Source of the DNA: Streptomyces olivochromogenes
Lineage (GTDB): Bacteria; Actinomycetota; Actinomycetes; Streptomycetales; Streptomycetaceae
Direction: 5' to 3'
Assembly (NCBI RefSeq): GCF_001514115.1
Contig: NZ_KQ948462.1
Coordinates: forward strand, 62,001-126,000
DNA length: 64,000 bases
Both the position numbers and the translations under genes were made by a program. How positions within the stretch are numbered: position 1 is the stretch's first letter; each line of letters opens with the position of its first letter. Positions 49,862-59,003 of this stretch are shown piece by piece. Under the pieces are notes generated by a model. It was not told the DNA's origin. It ran no database searches and was given only the letters and a program-made list of their open reading frames with translations.

Positions 49862-51397
49862 GTGTCGGCCAGCACATCCCGTACGCTCCCGCCGGAGATC
49901 GCCGAGTCCGTCTCTGTCATGGCGCTCATTGAGCGGGGAAAGGCTGAGGGGCAGATCGCCGGCGATGACGTGCGTCGGGCCTTCGAAGCTGACCAGATTC
50001 CGGCCACTCAGTGGAAGAACGTACTGCGCAGCCTCAACCAGATCCTCGAGGAAGAGGGTGTGACGCTGATGGTCAGTGCCGCGGAGCCCAAGCGCACCCG
50101 AAAGAGCGTCGCAGCGAAGAGTCCGGCCAAGCGCACCGCCACCAAGACGGTCGCGGCGAAGACGGTGACCACGAAGAAGGCCACCGCCACCACCGCCCCG
50201 GCGGCGCCCATGGCCGGTGATCCGGCTGAGGACGCGTCCGCCAAGAATGTCGCCGCCAAGAAGACGGTCGCCAAGAAGGCCGTCGCGAAGAAGACGGTCG
50301 CCAAGAAGGCCGTCGCAAAGAAGACCACCGCCAAGAAGGACGACGTCGAGCTGATCGACGACGAGGCGGTCGAGGAGACCCCGGGCAAGCCCGGTGCCGA
50401 GGAGCCCGCCGAGGACGGCGCCCAGGGCTTCGTCCTGTCCGACGAGGACGAGGACGACGCGCCCGCGCAGCAGGTCGCCGCGGCCGGCGCCACCGCCGAC
50501 CCGGTCAAGGACTACCTCAAGCAGATCGGCAAGGTCCCCCTGCTCAACGCCGAGCAGGAGGTCGAGCTCGCCAAGCGCATCGAGGCCGGTCTGTTCGCCG
50601 AGGACAAGCTGGCCAACGCCGACAAGCTCGCCCCGAAGCTCAAGCGCGAGCTGGAGATCATCGCCGAGGACGGCCGCCGGGCCAAGAACCACCTCCTGGA
50701 GGCCAACCTCCGTCTGGTGGTCTCCCTGGCCAAGCGCTACACCGGCCGCGGCATGCTCTTCCTGGACCTCATCCAGGAGGGCAACCTCGGTCTGATCCGC
50801 GCGGTCGAGAAGTTCGACTACACCAAGGGCTACAAGTTCTCCACGTACGCCACCTGGTGGATCCGTCAGGCGATCACCCGCGCGATGGCCGACCAGGCCC
50901 GCACCATCCGTATCCCGGTGCACATGGTCGAGGTCATCAACAAGCTCGCGCGCGTGCAGCGCCAGATGCTCCAGGACCTGGGCCGCGAGCCCACCCCGGA
51001 GGAGCTGGCGAAGGAACTCGACATGACCCCTGAGAAGGTCATCGAGGTCCAGAAGTACGGCCGCGAGCCCATCTCGCTGCACACGCCGCTGGGCGAGGAC
51101 GGCGACAGCGAGTTCGGTGACCTCATCGAGGACTCCGAGGCCGTCGTCCCGGCCGACGCGGTCAGCTTCACGCTCCTCCAGGAGCAGCTGCACTCTGTCC
51201 TCGACACCCTGTCCGAGCGCGAGGCGGGCGTCGTCTCCATGCGTTTCGGTCTCACCGACGGTCAGCCGAAGACCCTCGACGAGATCGGCAAGGTGTACGG
51301 CGTCACGCGTGAGCGGATCCGTCAGATCGAGTCCAAGACGATGTCGAAGCTGCGCCACCCGTCGCGTTCGCAGGTGCTGCGCGACTACCTCGACTAG
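49862..51397 (+). CDS. hrdB: Principal RNA polymerase sigma factor HrdB
   Basis: 511 residues, the S. coelicolor length. Region 1.1 is at the start (TLPPEIAESVSVMALIERGK). A Lys/Ala/Thr-rich linker (about 75-160) follows with AKKAVAKKTVAKK repeats and an acidic stretch (SDEDEDDAPAQQ). Conserved regions 1.2-4.2 are intact: DPVKDYLKQIGKVPLLNAEQ, the core-binding/-10 region NLRLVVSLAKRYTGRGMLFL and FSTYATWWIRQAITRAMADQ, and the -35 helix GVTRERIRQIESKTMSKLRH. Start GTG 49862 after GAGAGG; in-frame codons upstream to 49745 are leader. Confidence 0.98.
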   Translation: MSASTSRTLPPEIAESVSVMALIERGKAEGQIAGDDVRRAFEADQIPATQWKNVLRSLNQILEEEGVTLMVSAAEPKRTRKSVAAKSPAKRTATKTVAAKTVTTKKATATTAPAAPMAGDPAEDASAKNVAAKKTVAKKAVAKKTVAKKAVAKKTTAKKDDVELIDDEAVEETPGKPGAEEPAEDGAQGFVLSDEDEDDAPAQQVAAAGATADPVKDYLKQIGKVPLLNAEQEVELAKRIEAGLFAEDKLANADKLAPKLKRELEIIAEDGRRAKNHLLEANLRLVVSLAKRYTGRGMLFLDLIQEGNLGLIRAVEKFDYTKGYKFSTYATWWIRQAITRAMADQARTIRIPVHMVEVINKLARVQRQMLQDLGREPTPEELAKELDMTPEKVIEVQKYGREPISLHTPLGEDGDSEFGDLIEDSEAVVPADAVSFTLLQEQLHSVLDTLSEREAGVVSMRFGLTDGQPKTLDEIGKVYGVTRERIRQIESKTMSKLRHPSRSQVLRDYLD

Positions 51398-51413
51398 GTC
51401 TCGACCGTACTGT

Positions 51414-51455
51414 CGCCGAGGGCCCGACTCCCGATGGGGAGCCGGGCCCTCGGCG
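51414..51455 (+). terminator. hrdB terminator
   Basis: CGCCGAGGGCCCGACTCCC pairs with its complement (one mismatch) around a four-base loop, 17 bases after the stop codon. Confidence 0.92.
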
Positions 51456-51530
51456 CATGCATGGAGTGCGCGCCGCCGTCCGCTGGATCACTCTGGGTTT
51501 TCCATGACCATCCCAGAGTGAGGAACGCGC

Positions 51531-52349
51531 ATGCGCCGTCCTTTCGCCCCAGTACTGGCCCTTGCGGCCGCCGCGGCCCTCATACCGCTGGCGGCCCCCG
51601 CCCCGGCCGCGACCGACGACGTCATCATCGGGGGCCATCCGGTCGACATCGCTCAGAGTCCGTGGACGGTGGCACTGTCCAGCCGTGACCGGTTCGGGGG
51701 TACGCGGGCCGGGCAGTTCTGCGGCGGCGTGGTGATCGGCCCGACGCTCGTGCTGACCGCGGCCCACTGCGTGAGCCCGCTCGTGCTGGGGGCGCCATCG
51801 GAGCAGATGCACGACTTGAAGATCATCGCGGACCGTACCGACCTGCTGTCCGGCAAGGGCAAGGAGATCCCGGTGCGCGACACCTGGGTCAATCCGCAGT
51901 ACGACGCCGTCACGAACGCCGGGGACTTCGCCGTGATCACCCTCGCCTCCCCGCTGCCCCAGAGCTCGGTCATCCGTATGGCCTCCTCGGGGGATCCCGC
52001 GTACGCACCCGGCACGGCCGCCGCGGTCTACGGCTGGGGCGATACGACAGGCACCGGCAATTACGCGCTCAGTCTGCGGTCCGCGAGCGTGAAAGTACTG
52101 TCCGACTCCGTCTGTGAGCGGGCGTACCCGGGGAGTGAAGACGGAACCTATCAAGCCACTTCCATGGTGTGCGCCGGTGAGGTCGCGGGTGGGCACGATG
52201 CCTGTCAGGGGGACAGCGGTGGCCCGCTTGTGGCCCAGGGACGGCTGATCGGCCTTGTGTCGTGGGGCAGCGGCTGTGGGCAGGCGGGAAGCCCCGGGGT
52301 CTACACGCGGGTCTCGGACGCCGTCAAGGCGCTCGGCACGAGCCGCTGA
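51531..52349 (+). CDS. Secreted trypsin-like serine protease
   Basis: 272 residues. Signal peptide MRRPFAPVLALAAAAALIPL with an AxA-type cleavage region near 27. The mature start VIIGGHPV fits zymogen activation of chymotrypsin-family enzymes. The triad is in TAAHCV, GDFAVITL and CQGDSGGPL; SWGSGCGQAGSPGVYTRV completes the S1 pocket, and the Asp in DACQGDSGG six residues before the Ser indicates trypsin-like cleavage after Arg/Lys. GAGGAA precedes the ATG. The 3' end runs into a 15-base repeat. Confidence 0.95.
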   Translation: MRRPFAPVLALAAAAALIPLAAPAPAATDDVIIGGHPVDIAQSPWTVALSSRDRFGGTRAGQFCGGVVIGPTLVLTAAHCVSPLVLGAPSEQMHDLKIIADRTDLLSGKGKEIPVRDTWVNPQYDAVTNAGDFAVITLASPLPQSSVIRMASSGDPAYAPGTAAAVYGWGDTTGTGNYALSLRSASVKVLSDSVCERAYPGSEDGTYQATSMVCAGEVAGGHDACQGDSGGPLVAQGRLIGLVSWGSGCGQAGSPGVYTRVSDAVKALGTSR

Positions 52350-52445
52350 GGCCGTACGGGCGGCAGCGATACGGAACGCAGCGGTGTACGGAACGCTGCG
52401 GTACGGAACGCTGCGGTACGTAACGCAGCGGATCGCGGATCGCGG
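52340..52445. repeat. 15-base tandem array over the protease stop codon
   Basis: Units of CGCTGCGGTACGGAA; the first (CGCTGAGGCCGTACGG) contains the TGA stop, and copies 4 and 5 are nearly identical. It ends in short GATCGCG repeats. Confidence 0.8.
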
Positions 52446-52702
52446 ATCTCGGAACTCGGGGTGCCGGGGGAAGTGAACCAGGTGGCGTGTGAAGGTGCGC
52501 GACACGGGTGCGAACCGGTGACGCGTTGAAGTGCGTGAGTCCGGTGCGCGTCACGTCTCCACGGGGCCGTGACGCTCCGGACGGTGGTGCACTGCACCGC
52601 CGGGAAGCGGTACGCATACGGGCGGCCACCCCAAGTAGCAGGGGTGACCGCCCGTACACCGGCCTATTGCCAGAGCTGGCTCGTCGTCGTTGACGCGAAG
52701 TG
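52350..52702. other. Convergent gap after the trypsin-like protease
   Basis: 353 bases: the 15-base array to about 52445, unique sequence without a gene, and a strong bidirectional hairpin at 52617-52656. Confidence 0.6.
52617..52656. terminator. Bidirectional terminator between convergent genes
   Basis: TACGGGCGGCCACCCC pairs with GGGGTGACCGCCCGTA (one mismatch) around an eight-base loop; 47 bases beyond the stop of the minus-strand gene. Confidence 0.88.
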
Positions 52703-52933
52703 TCAGTGCTCTTCGTCGTTGGACGTTGCCGGGACCGACGTCAGTCGCTCCGTCTCGTCCTGTATCTCAGCGGCGATCTTCTTGAGTTCCGGCTCAAACT
52801 TGCGCCCGTGGTGGGCGCAGAAGAGCAGTTCACCGCCGCTGAGGAGGACGACGCGCAGATATGCCTGGGCGCCGCAACGGTCGCAGCGGTCAGCGGCCGT
52901 CAGCGGGCTCGCGGGGGTCAGAACAGTAGTCAC
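52703..52933 (-). CDS. Small zinc-ribbon-like protein (DUF7455 type)
   Basis: 76 residues: CDRCGAQAYLRVVLLSGGEL, then FCAHHGRKFEPEL and a helical acidic tail. CxxC plus CxHH suggests a bound metal. It is conserved between hrdB and parE in Streptomyces; function unknown. No other gene shares its transcript. Confidence 0.8.
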   Translation of the reverse strand: MTTVLTPASPLTAADRCDRCGAQAYLRVVLLSGGELLFCAHHGRKFEPELKKIAAEIQDETERLTSVPATSNDEEH

Positions 52934-53373
52934 GTCGCCTCTTCTCTAGCTCGACGAGCTGTCGTACCAGGGTCAACATCCAACCAGGCCGAAAACGTTC
53001 CCGCTCGTGGCTTTTCCTCGAAAAATTCTTCCGGGGCGGCTGTCTGCTGCCGGGTGGCGGCGAATGAGCCGTAGTACGTGTCTTTGTGTCTTACGGGTTC
53101 GCGCTGTCTGTCAGGGTCAGTCCTCCCCGGCTGGCTTGCCGGTTGTTCATGAGGACGTGCCCGGAGCCTAAATGGTTCATGCCTCGAAGGGAACGTGATA
53201 TGTACTTCACTCCATCGAGGGATCGAACACTCATACGAGCCTGGACTAGTCTGAGTTCATGCGAGGGTGGCGTTACAACGGCTCTACCAGGCCTCGGTAC
53301 CCTCTCAGCGGAGACCGAAGCCGACCCCTTACCCAAAAGGGTCCCATCTGAAATTCAGCGAGGAGCGAACCGC
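52934..53373. other. Upstream region of parE
   Basis: 440 bases with no gene. It carries the divergent promoters of the small zinc-ribbon gene and parE. The stretch 53160-53270 is lower in G+C; a possible -10 TAGTCT lies at 53249-53254. I see no repeat or palindrome worth naming. Confidence 0.45.
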
Positions 53374-55497
53374 GTGACCGCCGACACGTCCGTGCCGTCC
53401 ACAGCGTTGCTGACCGGAGCAGACCGGGACGGTTCCAACTACACCGCGCGGCACCTGCTCGTCCTCGAGGGGCTCGAGGCCGTACGCAAGCGCCCCGGCA
53501 TGTACATCGGCTCGACCGACAGCCGCGGTCTGATGCACTGCCTGTGGGAGATCATCGACAACTCCGTCGACGAGGCCCTCGGGGGCTACTGTGACCACAT
53601 CGAGGTGATCCTGCACGACGACGCCTCGGTGGAGGTGCGGGACAACGGCCGCGGCATCCCGGTCGACGTGGAGCCCAAGACCGGCATGTCGGGCGTCGAG
53701 GTCGTGATGACCAAGCTGCACGCGGGCGGCAAGTTCGGAGGTGGCTCGTACGCGGCCTCCGGCGGTCTGCACGGCGTGGGCGCCTCCGTGGTGAACGCGC
53801 TCTCCGCCCGTCTGGACGTCGAGGTGGACCGTAGTGGCCACACCCATGCGGTGAGCTTCCGTCGCGGCACCCCGGGAGTGTTCAAGGCGGACGGTCCCGA
53901 AGCCGCCTTCGACGCGACCAGCGGGCTGCGCAAGCTGAAGCGGATCCCCAAGACCCGCACCGGCACGCGCGTGCGCTACTGGGCCGACCGCCAGATCTTC
54001 CTCAAGGACGCCAAGCTCTCCCTGGAGAACCTGCACCAGCGTGCCCGCCAGACCGCGTTCCTGGTGCCCGGCCTGACCATCGTCGTCCGCGACGAATACG
54101 GGCTTGGCGAGGGCGGCAGCAAGGGCGAGGAGTCCTTCCGCTTCGACGGCGGCATCAGCGAGTTCTGCGAGTACCTGGCCACCGACAAGCCCGTCTGTGA
54201 CGTCCTCCGCTTCTCCGGGCAGGGCACCTTCAAGGAGACGGTCCCGGTCCTTGACGACCACGGGCAGATGACGCCCACCGAGGTCACCCGTGAGCTCGGC
54301 GTCGATGTGGCCCTTCGCTGGGGCACCGGCTACGACACGAACCTCAAGTCGTTCGTGAACATCATCGCCACGCCCAAGGGCGGCACCCACGTCGCCGGCT
54401 TCGAGCAGGCCGTCGCCAAGACGATGAACGAAGTGCTGCGGGCCAAGAAGCTGCTGCGGGTCGCCGAGGACGACATCGTCAAGGACGACGCACTGGAGGG
54501 CCTGACCGCCGTCGTCACCGTGCGCCTCGCGGAGCCGCAGTTCGAGGGGCAGACCAAGGAGGTCCTCGGTACCTCGGCGGCCCGCCGGATCGTGACGAAC
54601 GTGGTCTCCAACGAGCTCAAGGCCTTCCTGACCACCACGAAGCGGGACGCGGCCGCGCAGGCCCGGGTCGTGATGGAGAAGGCCGTGGCTGCCGCGCGTA
54701 CGCGGATCGCGGCCCGCCAGCACAAGGACGCGCAGCGCCGGAAGACGGCCCTCGAGTCCTCCTCGCTGCCCGCCAAGCTCGCGGACTGCCGCAGCGACGA
54801 CGTCGAGCGCAGCGAGCTGTTCATCGTCGAGGGAGACTCCGCGCTCGGCACCGCCAAGCTGGCCAGGAACTCCGAGTTCCAGGCGCTGCTGCCGATTCGC
54901 GGCAAGATCCTCAACGTCCAGAAGGCGTCCGTCACGGACATGCTCAAGAACGCCGAGTGCGGCGCGATCATCCAGGTCATAGGGGCCGGGTCCGGGCGGA
55001 CGTTCGACATCGACGCGGCGCGGTACGGGAAGATCATCCTGCTCGTCGACGCCGACGTCGACGGTGCGCACATCCGGATTCTGCTGCTGACGCTGTTCCA
55101 GCGGTACATGCGGCCGATGGTCGAGGCGGGGCGGGTGTTCGCGGCGGTGCCGCCGCTGCACCGCATCGAGCTGAGCCAGCCCAAGAAGGGCCAGGACAAG
55201 TACATCTACACGTACTCGGACCGTGAGCTGCGCGAGACGCTGCTGGAGCTGCAGCGCAAGAACGTGCGCTACAAGGACTCGATCCAGCGTTACAAGGGTC
55301 TTGGCGAGATGGACGCCGATCAGCTGGCGGAGACGACGATGGACCCGCGTCACCGGACGCTGCGGCGGATCAACATTTCCGACCTGGAGGCGTCCGAGCA
55401 GGTGTTTGACCTGCTGATGGGGAACGATGTCGCTCCCCGTAAGGAGTTCATCTCCAGCTCTGCGGCGACGCTGGATCGGTCGCGTATCGACGCGTAG
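53374..55497 (+). CDS. parE: DNA topoisomerase IV subunit B (ParE)
   Basis: 707 residues of a type IIA topoisomerase ATPase subunit. The GHKL fold has EIIDNSVDEALGGYC, RDNGRGIPVDVEPKTGMSGV and GGLHGVGASVVNALS; the transducer follows, and the Toprim domain has LFIVEGDSALG and LLVDADVDGAHIRILLL. The C-terminal YKGLGEMDADQLAETTMDP is conserved. The ParE assignment over GyrB rests on its position after hrdB (S. coelicolor SCO5822) and the lack of nearby gyrA; parC would lie outside the window. GTG 53374 follows AGGAG; the long upstream in-frame extension is leader. Confidence 0.9.
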   Translation: MTADTSVPSTALLTGADRDGSNYTARHLLVLEGLEAVRKRPGMYIGSTDSRGLMHCLWEIIDNSVDEALGGYCDHIEVILHDDASVEVRDNGRGIPVDVEPKTGMSGVEVVMTKLHAGGKFGGGSYAASGGLHGVGASVVNALSARLDVEVDRSGHTHAVSFRRGTPGVFKADGPEAAFDATSGLRKLKRIPKTRTGTRVRYWADRQIFLKDAKLSLENLHQRARQTAFLVPGLTIVVRDEYGLGEGGSKGEESFRFDGGISEFCEYLATDKPVCDVLRFSGQGTFKETVPVLDDHGQMTPTEVTRELGVDVALRWGTGYDTNLKSFVNIIATPKGGTHVAGFEQAVAKTMNEVLRAKKLLRVAEDDIVKDDALEGLTAVVTVRLAEPQFEGQTKEVLGTSAARRIVTNVVSNELKAFLTTTKRDAAAQARVVMEKAVAAARTRIAARQHKDAQRRKTALESSSLPAKLADCRSDDVERSELFIVEGDSALGTAKLARNSEFQALLPIRGKILNVQKASVTDMLKNAECGAIIQVIGAGSGRTFDIDAARYGKIILLVDADVDGAHIRILLLTLFQRYMRPMVEAGRVFAAVPPLHRIELSQPKKGQDKYIYTYSDRELRETLLELQRKNVRYKDSIQRYKGLGEMDADQLAETTMDPRHRTLRRINISDLEASEQVFDLLMGNDVAPRKEFISSSAATLDRSRIDA

Positions 55498-56056
55498 GCG
55501 CTGCGCTTGCGGGGCGTCGGTGCCGGGTGCCAGGTGCCGGGCGCTGGGCGCCGCCTGGTGCCGGTGGTGGTCGGGGCTGTGGTGGTGCGTCGAGCCCGTC
55601 GCCGCCGGATCAGACGTGGGCCGGGCATGGGAGCCGCTGCTCGATCCGGGCGTAAGCGACAGGCTTGCGACGCACCGCCACGGCCCCTTGCGTAGGAGGG
55701 CCGGCTGCGGGTGGGTGGGTGGTGGGGGCCGTGTGTGCTGTTCCTCGCGTGGCTGGGGACGTCGGTCCGCATTTTCATGCTTGTCCGGCGTATGAGGACG
55801 AGGCCGTTCAGGTCGACAGGGGGTCTGGGGGGCGCGGCCCCCTGGGGTGGGTCGGGTAGGGGCGGCGGGGGCGAGAAGCGCGGGTGGTGGGTGCGGGCCG
55901 TGGGGGCTCCACCCGTGGGTGGAGGGATGGGGTGGGTGTGGATCCACCCGCGATCCACCCCGGCTCCGATCTGCTGAGCTGCCGATTTCCGTAGCGTCGA
56001 AGGCGTCGACAGCGCTCGCTGTCGGAACCCGCTCTTCCCCGTCCACGGAGGTCGTG
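55498..56056. other. Gap after parE
   Basis: 559 bases without a gene. It begins with decayed GGTGCCGGGTGCC-type repeats (about 55515-55565) and continues as very G-rich sequence on the plus strand. The end holds the leader of the next operon. Open frames here are compositionally unlike genes. Confidence 0.5.
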
Positions 56057-56581
56057 ATGTCCGGGCTCGTCAATGCCTTGGTGATCCTCGCCGTTGTTGT
56101 GGTGGTCATCGCGCGCCAGTTCCGTACACGCAGGATCAGCACGGACAGGCGCTGGTGGATCGTGCCCGTCGTCCTGGCCGTGATCGCTCTGCGGGAGCCG
56201 GGCCTGATCGACAACCACCATCGGACCGAGGCGATTCTGCTGCTGGGGGCGGAGCTGTTCATCGGGCTGGCCATCGGAGCCGCGTGGGGGTGGACGACAC
56301 GGATATGGGCGGAGCCGGACGGCTCCGTGTGGAGCAAGAGCACCAAGGCCAGCGGGGCCGTCTGGGGCGTGGGCATAGCCCTGCGGCTGGGGCTGTTCGG
56401 CATCGGCACCCTGCTGGGCGTCCATCAGGACAGCTCCGCCCTGCTGCTCGCCCTCGCGGCCACTCTGCTGGTCCGCTCCGGGATCCTGGCCTGGCGGTCT
56501 CAGTCTCTGCACCCGGTCGTCGCGCAGGCGACGGCGTACGGTGACGACGTGCCCCAGGGCTCGTGGAAGGAGCGCGTGTGA
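56057..56581 (+). CDS. DUF1453-type integral membrane protein
   Basis: 174 residues with about five hydrophobic helices (LVNALVILAVVVVVIARQF, WIVPVVLAVIAL, AILLLGAELFIGLAIGAAWG, AVWGVGIALRLGLFGIGTLL, ALLLALAATLLVRSGILAW). Related proteins are annotated CcdC-like, but a cytochrome role is not shown. GGAGG precedes ATG 56057. Its stop overlaps the kinase start by GTGA, so it is the first gene of the two-component operon and may be part of the sensing unit. Confidence 0.78.
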   Translation: MSGLVNALVILAVVVVVIARQFRTRRISTDRRWWIVPVVLAVIALREPGLIDNHHRTEAILLLGAELFIGLAIGAAWGWTTRIWAEPDGSVWSKSTKASGAVWGVGIALRLGLFGIGTLLGVHQDSSALLLALAATLLVRSGILAWRSQSLHPVVAQATAYGDDVPQGSWKERV

Positions 56582-57729
56582 CGGAGAACGCCTTGAAGCG
56601 CTGGCCCTCCCGCGAGGCGCTGTCCCGAGCCGGAATGGTCAAGTCCAGGCGCGCGCTCGCCTGGGCCGCGCGCCTCTTCGCCCTCGGCCTGCTCCTGTGG
56701 ACGACCTTCACGAGCGGCCATCTTGGCGCCTGGAAGATCGCGGCGGGCGCTTTGGGGGTCCTCGTCTGCGGGCTGGCGGCGTGGGCCTTCTGGCGGACCA
56801 CGCTCCAGCACCGTCTGCTGCCGTCTCTGGCGCTGCTCGCCCTGCTGCTCGCGATCGCGACGGTGGGAGTGGGCACAGGCTTCCGGGTGCCGGCCATCGT
56901 CCTGTGGTGCGGGTGCGCCATCAGCGCCATCGAGAGGCTGCCGCTAGTGGCGGCACTGCCTGCCACCTCCGTGGCACTGAGCGCGTTCGCGGCGGTCAAC
57001 AACGACGTCTGGCTGACCACGGCGGCCACCGCCGGGGGGCTCGCCCTGGCCGGGTACGTGCTGCGCCTCGACGCGGAGGCCCGCGGCAGTGCCCAGCGCT
57101 TGCTCGCTCAGGAGCGGGCGGCTCGTGTGGCCGAGGCGGAGTCCGCGGCGCTCGCGGAGCGGGCCAGGATCGCGCGGGAGATCCACGACGTCCTGGCACA
57201 CAGTCTCTCGGCGCAGATGGTGCATCTGGAGGCGGCCCGGCTGCTGATCGAGCGGGGCGGCGACCGGGAGCAGATCCTCGAGCGGGTCGTGGCGGCACGT
57301 GGGATGGCCCGTGAGGGGCTCGCCGAGACCCGGCAGGCGCTCTCCGCCCTGCGGGGGGAGATGTCCCCGGTGGAGGACTTCCTGAGCGAGCTGGTCGCCA
57401 CGGCGGACGGCGCCGACATCACCGTCGCGGGTGAACGGCAGCCGCTGCCCGCCGAGGCCTCGCAGGCGGTGCGCAGGGTGGCGCAGGAAGCCCTGACGAA
57501 CGTCCGCAAGCATGCGCCGGGCGCCAAGGTCCACATGCGGCTCGAGTACGGCGAGCACGAAGTGACGCTCGGTGTACGGGACTCGGGAGGGCCGCCGGGC
57601 GAACTCAGCGGTGCGGGGGCCGGGTACGGTCTGCTGGGCATGCGGGAGCGTGCTGAGCTGCTGGGCGGCTCGTTGGAGGCCGGGCCGGACGAGGAGGGGT
57701 TCGTGGTGACGCTGAGGGTGCCCGTATGA
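56578..57729 (+). CDS. NarL-type sensor histidine kinase
   Basis: 383 residues. Four to five membrane helices in the first 155 residues form the input domain without an obvious extracellular loop. The HisKA_3 phosphoacceptor is REIHDVLAHSLSAQMVHLEA. The ATPase domain has QEALTNVRKHAPGA, VRDSGGPPGEL and GYGLLGMRERAELLGG. GTG 56578 has GGAAGGAG upstream and overlaps the previous stop; it overlaps the regulator gene by ATGA at its end. Confidence 0.93.
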   Translation: MTENALKRWPSREALSRAGMVKSRRALAWAARLFALGLLLWTTFTSGHLGAWKIAAGALGVLVCGLAAWAFWRTTLQHRLLPSLALLALLLAIATVGVGTGFRVPAIVLWCGCAISAIERLPLVAALPATSVALSAFAAVNNDVWLTTAATAGGLALAGYVLRLDAEARGSAQRLLAQERAARVAEAESAALAERARIAREIHDVLAHSLSAQMVHLEAARLLIERGGDREQILERVVAARGMAREGLAETRQALSALRGEMSPVEDFLSELVATADGADITVAGERQPLPAEASQAVRRVAQEALTNVRKHAPGAKVHMRLEYGEHEVTLGVRDSGGPPGELSGAGAGYGLLGMRERAELLGGSLEAGPDEEGFVVTLRVPV

Positions 57730-58409
57730 CGGAGGAGGAGACCAGGAAGCCGGCTCGGGTCGTGGTGGCGGACGACCAGACCGTGGTGCGCGAAGGCATT
57801 GTGATGCTGCTGGGCCTGCTGCCGGGGATCGAGGTCGTGGGTGCGGCCGGGGACGGTCACGAGGCCGTGGCGCTCGTGGCCGAGCTCGCCCCGGACGTCG
57901 TGCTGATGGACCTGCGCATGCCGCGCTGCGACGGCGTCGAGGCGACCCGGCGCATTCGCGCTGAGTATCCGGGGACACAGGTCGTCGTGCTCACCACGTA
58001 CGCGGACGACGAGTCGCTGTTTCCCGCGCTCAGAGCGGGAGCCCGTGGCTATCTCACGAAGGACGCGGGCGGCGACGAGATCGTGCGCGCGGTGGAAAGC
58101 GTGCTGTCCGGGGACGCGGGACTCTCGCCGAGCATCCAACGGCGACTGCTGGAGCGGCTGTCGGAGCCGGCGCCCTCGGTCGATGCGCCCGTGGAGCCGC
58201 CCGATGGGCTCACCACACGGGAGACCGAGGTGTTGCTGCTGATCGCCGAGGGCCTCACCAATCAGGAGATCGCCCGCAGGCTGCATGTCTCCCCCGCCAC
58301 CGTGAAGACCCACATCAACAACCTCTTCGCCAAGACGGGCCTCAAGGATCGTGCTCAGGCGGTGCGCTACGCCTTTGGGAAAGGTCTCGTACGGCCACCG
58401 ACGAGATGA
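57726..58409 (+). CDS. NarL/FixJ-type response regulator
   Basis: 227 residues. The receiver has the acidic pair in VVVADDQTVVREG, the phosphorylated Asp in DVVLMDLRMP and Lys in YLTKDAG. The LuxR-type helix-turn-helix is at about 165-220 (LTTRETEVLLLIAEGLTNQE, VSPATVKTHINNLFAKTGLK). ATGA overlap with the kinase gene makes this its cognate partner. Targets unknown. Confidence 0.95.
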   Translation: MTEEETRKPARVVVADDQTVVREGIVMLLGLLPGIEVVGAAGDGHEAVALVAELAPDVVLMDLRMPRCDGVEATRRIRAEYPGTQVVVLTTYADDESLFPALRAGARGYLTKDAGGDEIVRAVESVLSGDAGLSPSIQRRLLERLSEPAPSVDAPVEPPDGLTTRETEVLLLIAEGLTNQEIARRLHVSPATVKTHINNLFAKTGLKDRAQAVRYAFGKGLVRPPTR

Positions 58410-58514
58410 GTCACCTGATGGGGTGAAGAGCGCGGAGAGAAGAGTCCGGGATCTTCCCGATCTGTCCATCCTTGGGCACGCGGCAGAAAAAGGGTCGCGG
58501 ACAAGGAGAGTTCG

Positions 58515-59003
58515 GTGGAGAAGCACGACGGTCGCGATACCGGAGAGGTCCGGTTCGATGACCCCTGGTACGACGCGCTCGCCTCAGGCTGGGGTGAGTT
58601 GGACGGCACGGGCGCGCCCGCTCCCGCCGTGCCGTCCGCGCGCCCGGAGCACGAAGGTCGCGCGGGCGGGACGGCCGACGTCTATCTGGAGGTGCAGCGC
58701 AGCGCGGCCTTCCAGGAGGTGCGCAGCCGGTACCGGAGGTTCGTGGTGCCGGGCGTCGCAGTGTTCTTCACCTGGTACGTGGGCTATGTGGTGACCGCGA
58801 CGACGGCGCCCGGGTTCATGGCCCGGCCCGTCGCCGGCGCGGTGAACGTGGCGATGGTGGCGGGGCTCGGGCAGTTCCTCAGCACGTTTCTGTTCACGTG
58901 GGCGTACGCGCGGCATGCGCGGCTGCGCAGGGACCGGGCGGCGCTGGATCTGCGCTGGGACACCCAGGAGCTGACCCGGAGCGTCAGAGGTGGTGAGCGG
59001 TGA
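58515..59003 (+). CDS. DUF485 membrane protein, symporter partner
   Basis: 162 residues. A cytoplasmic N-terminal half leads to two membrane helices (RFVVPGVAVFFTWYVGYVVT and AVNVAMVAGLGQFLSTFLFT) of the DUF485/YjcH type. Such proteins are encoded next to ActP/MctC-type monocarboxylate symporters and are thought to assist them. It overlaps the symporter gene by GTGA. Start GTG 58515 after GGAGAG. Confidence 0.9.
   Translation: MEKHDGRDTGEVRFDDPWYDALASGWGELDGTGAPAPAVPSARPEHEGRAGGTADVYLEVQRSAAFQEVRSRYRRFVVPGVAVFFTWYVGYVVTATTAPGFMARPVAGAVNVAMVAGLGQFLSTFLFTWAYARHARLRRDRAALDLRWDTQELTRSVRGGER

Noticed and set aside
53374..55497. Calling the topoisomerase subunit GyrB
   Set aside because: Motifs fit both, but position after hrdB and the zinc-ribbon gene matches parE of S. 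coelicolor, and gyrB normally lies near the origin with gyrA, recF and dnaA.
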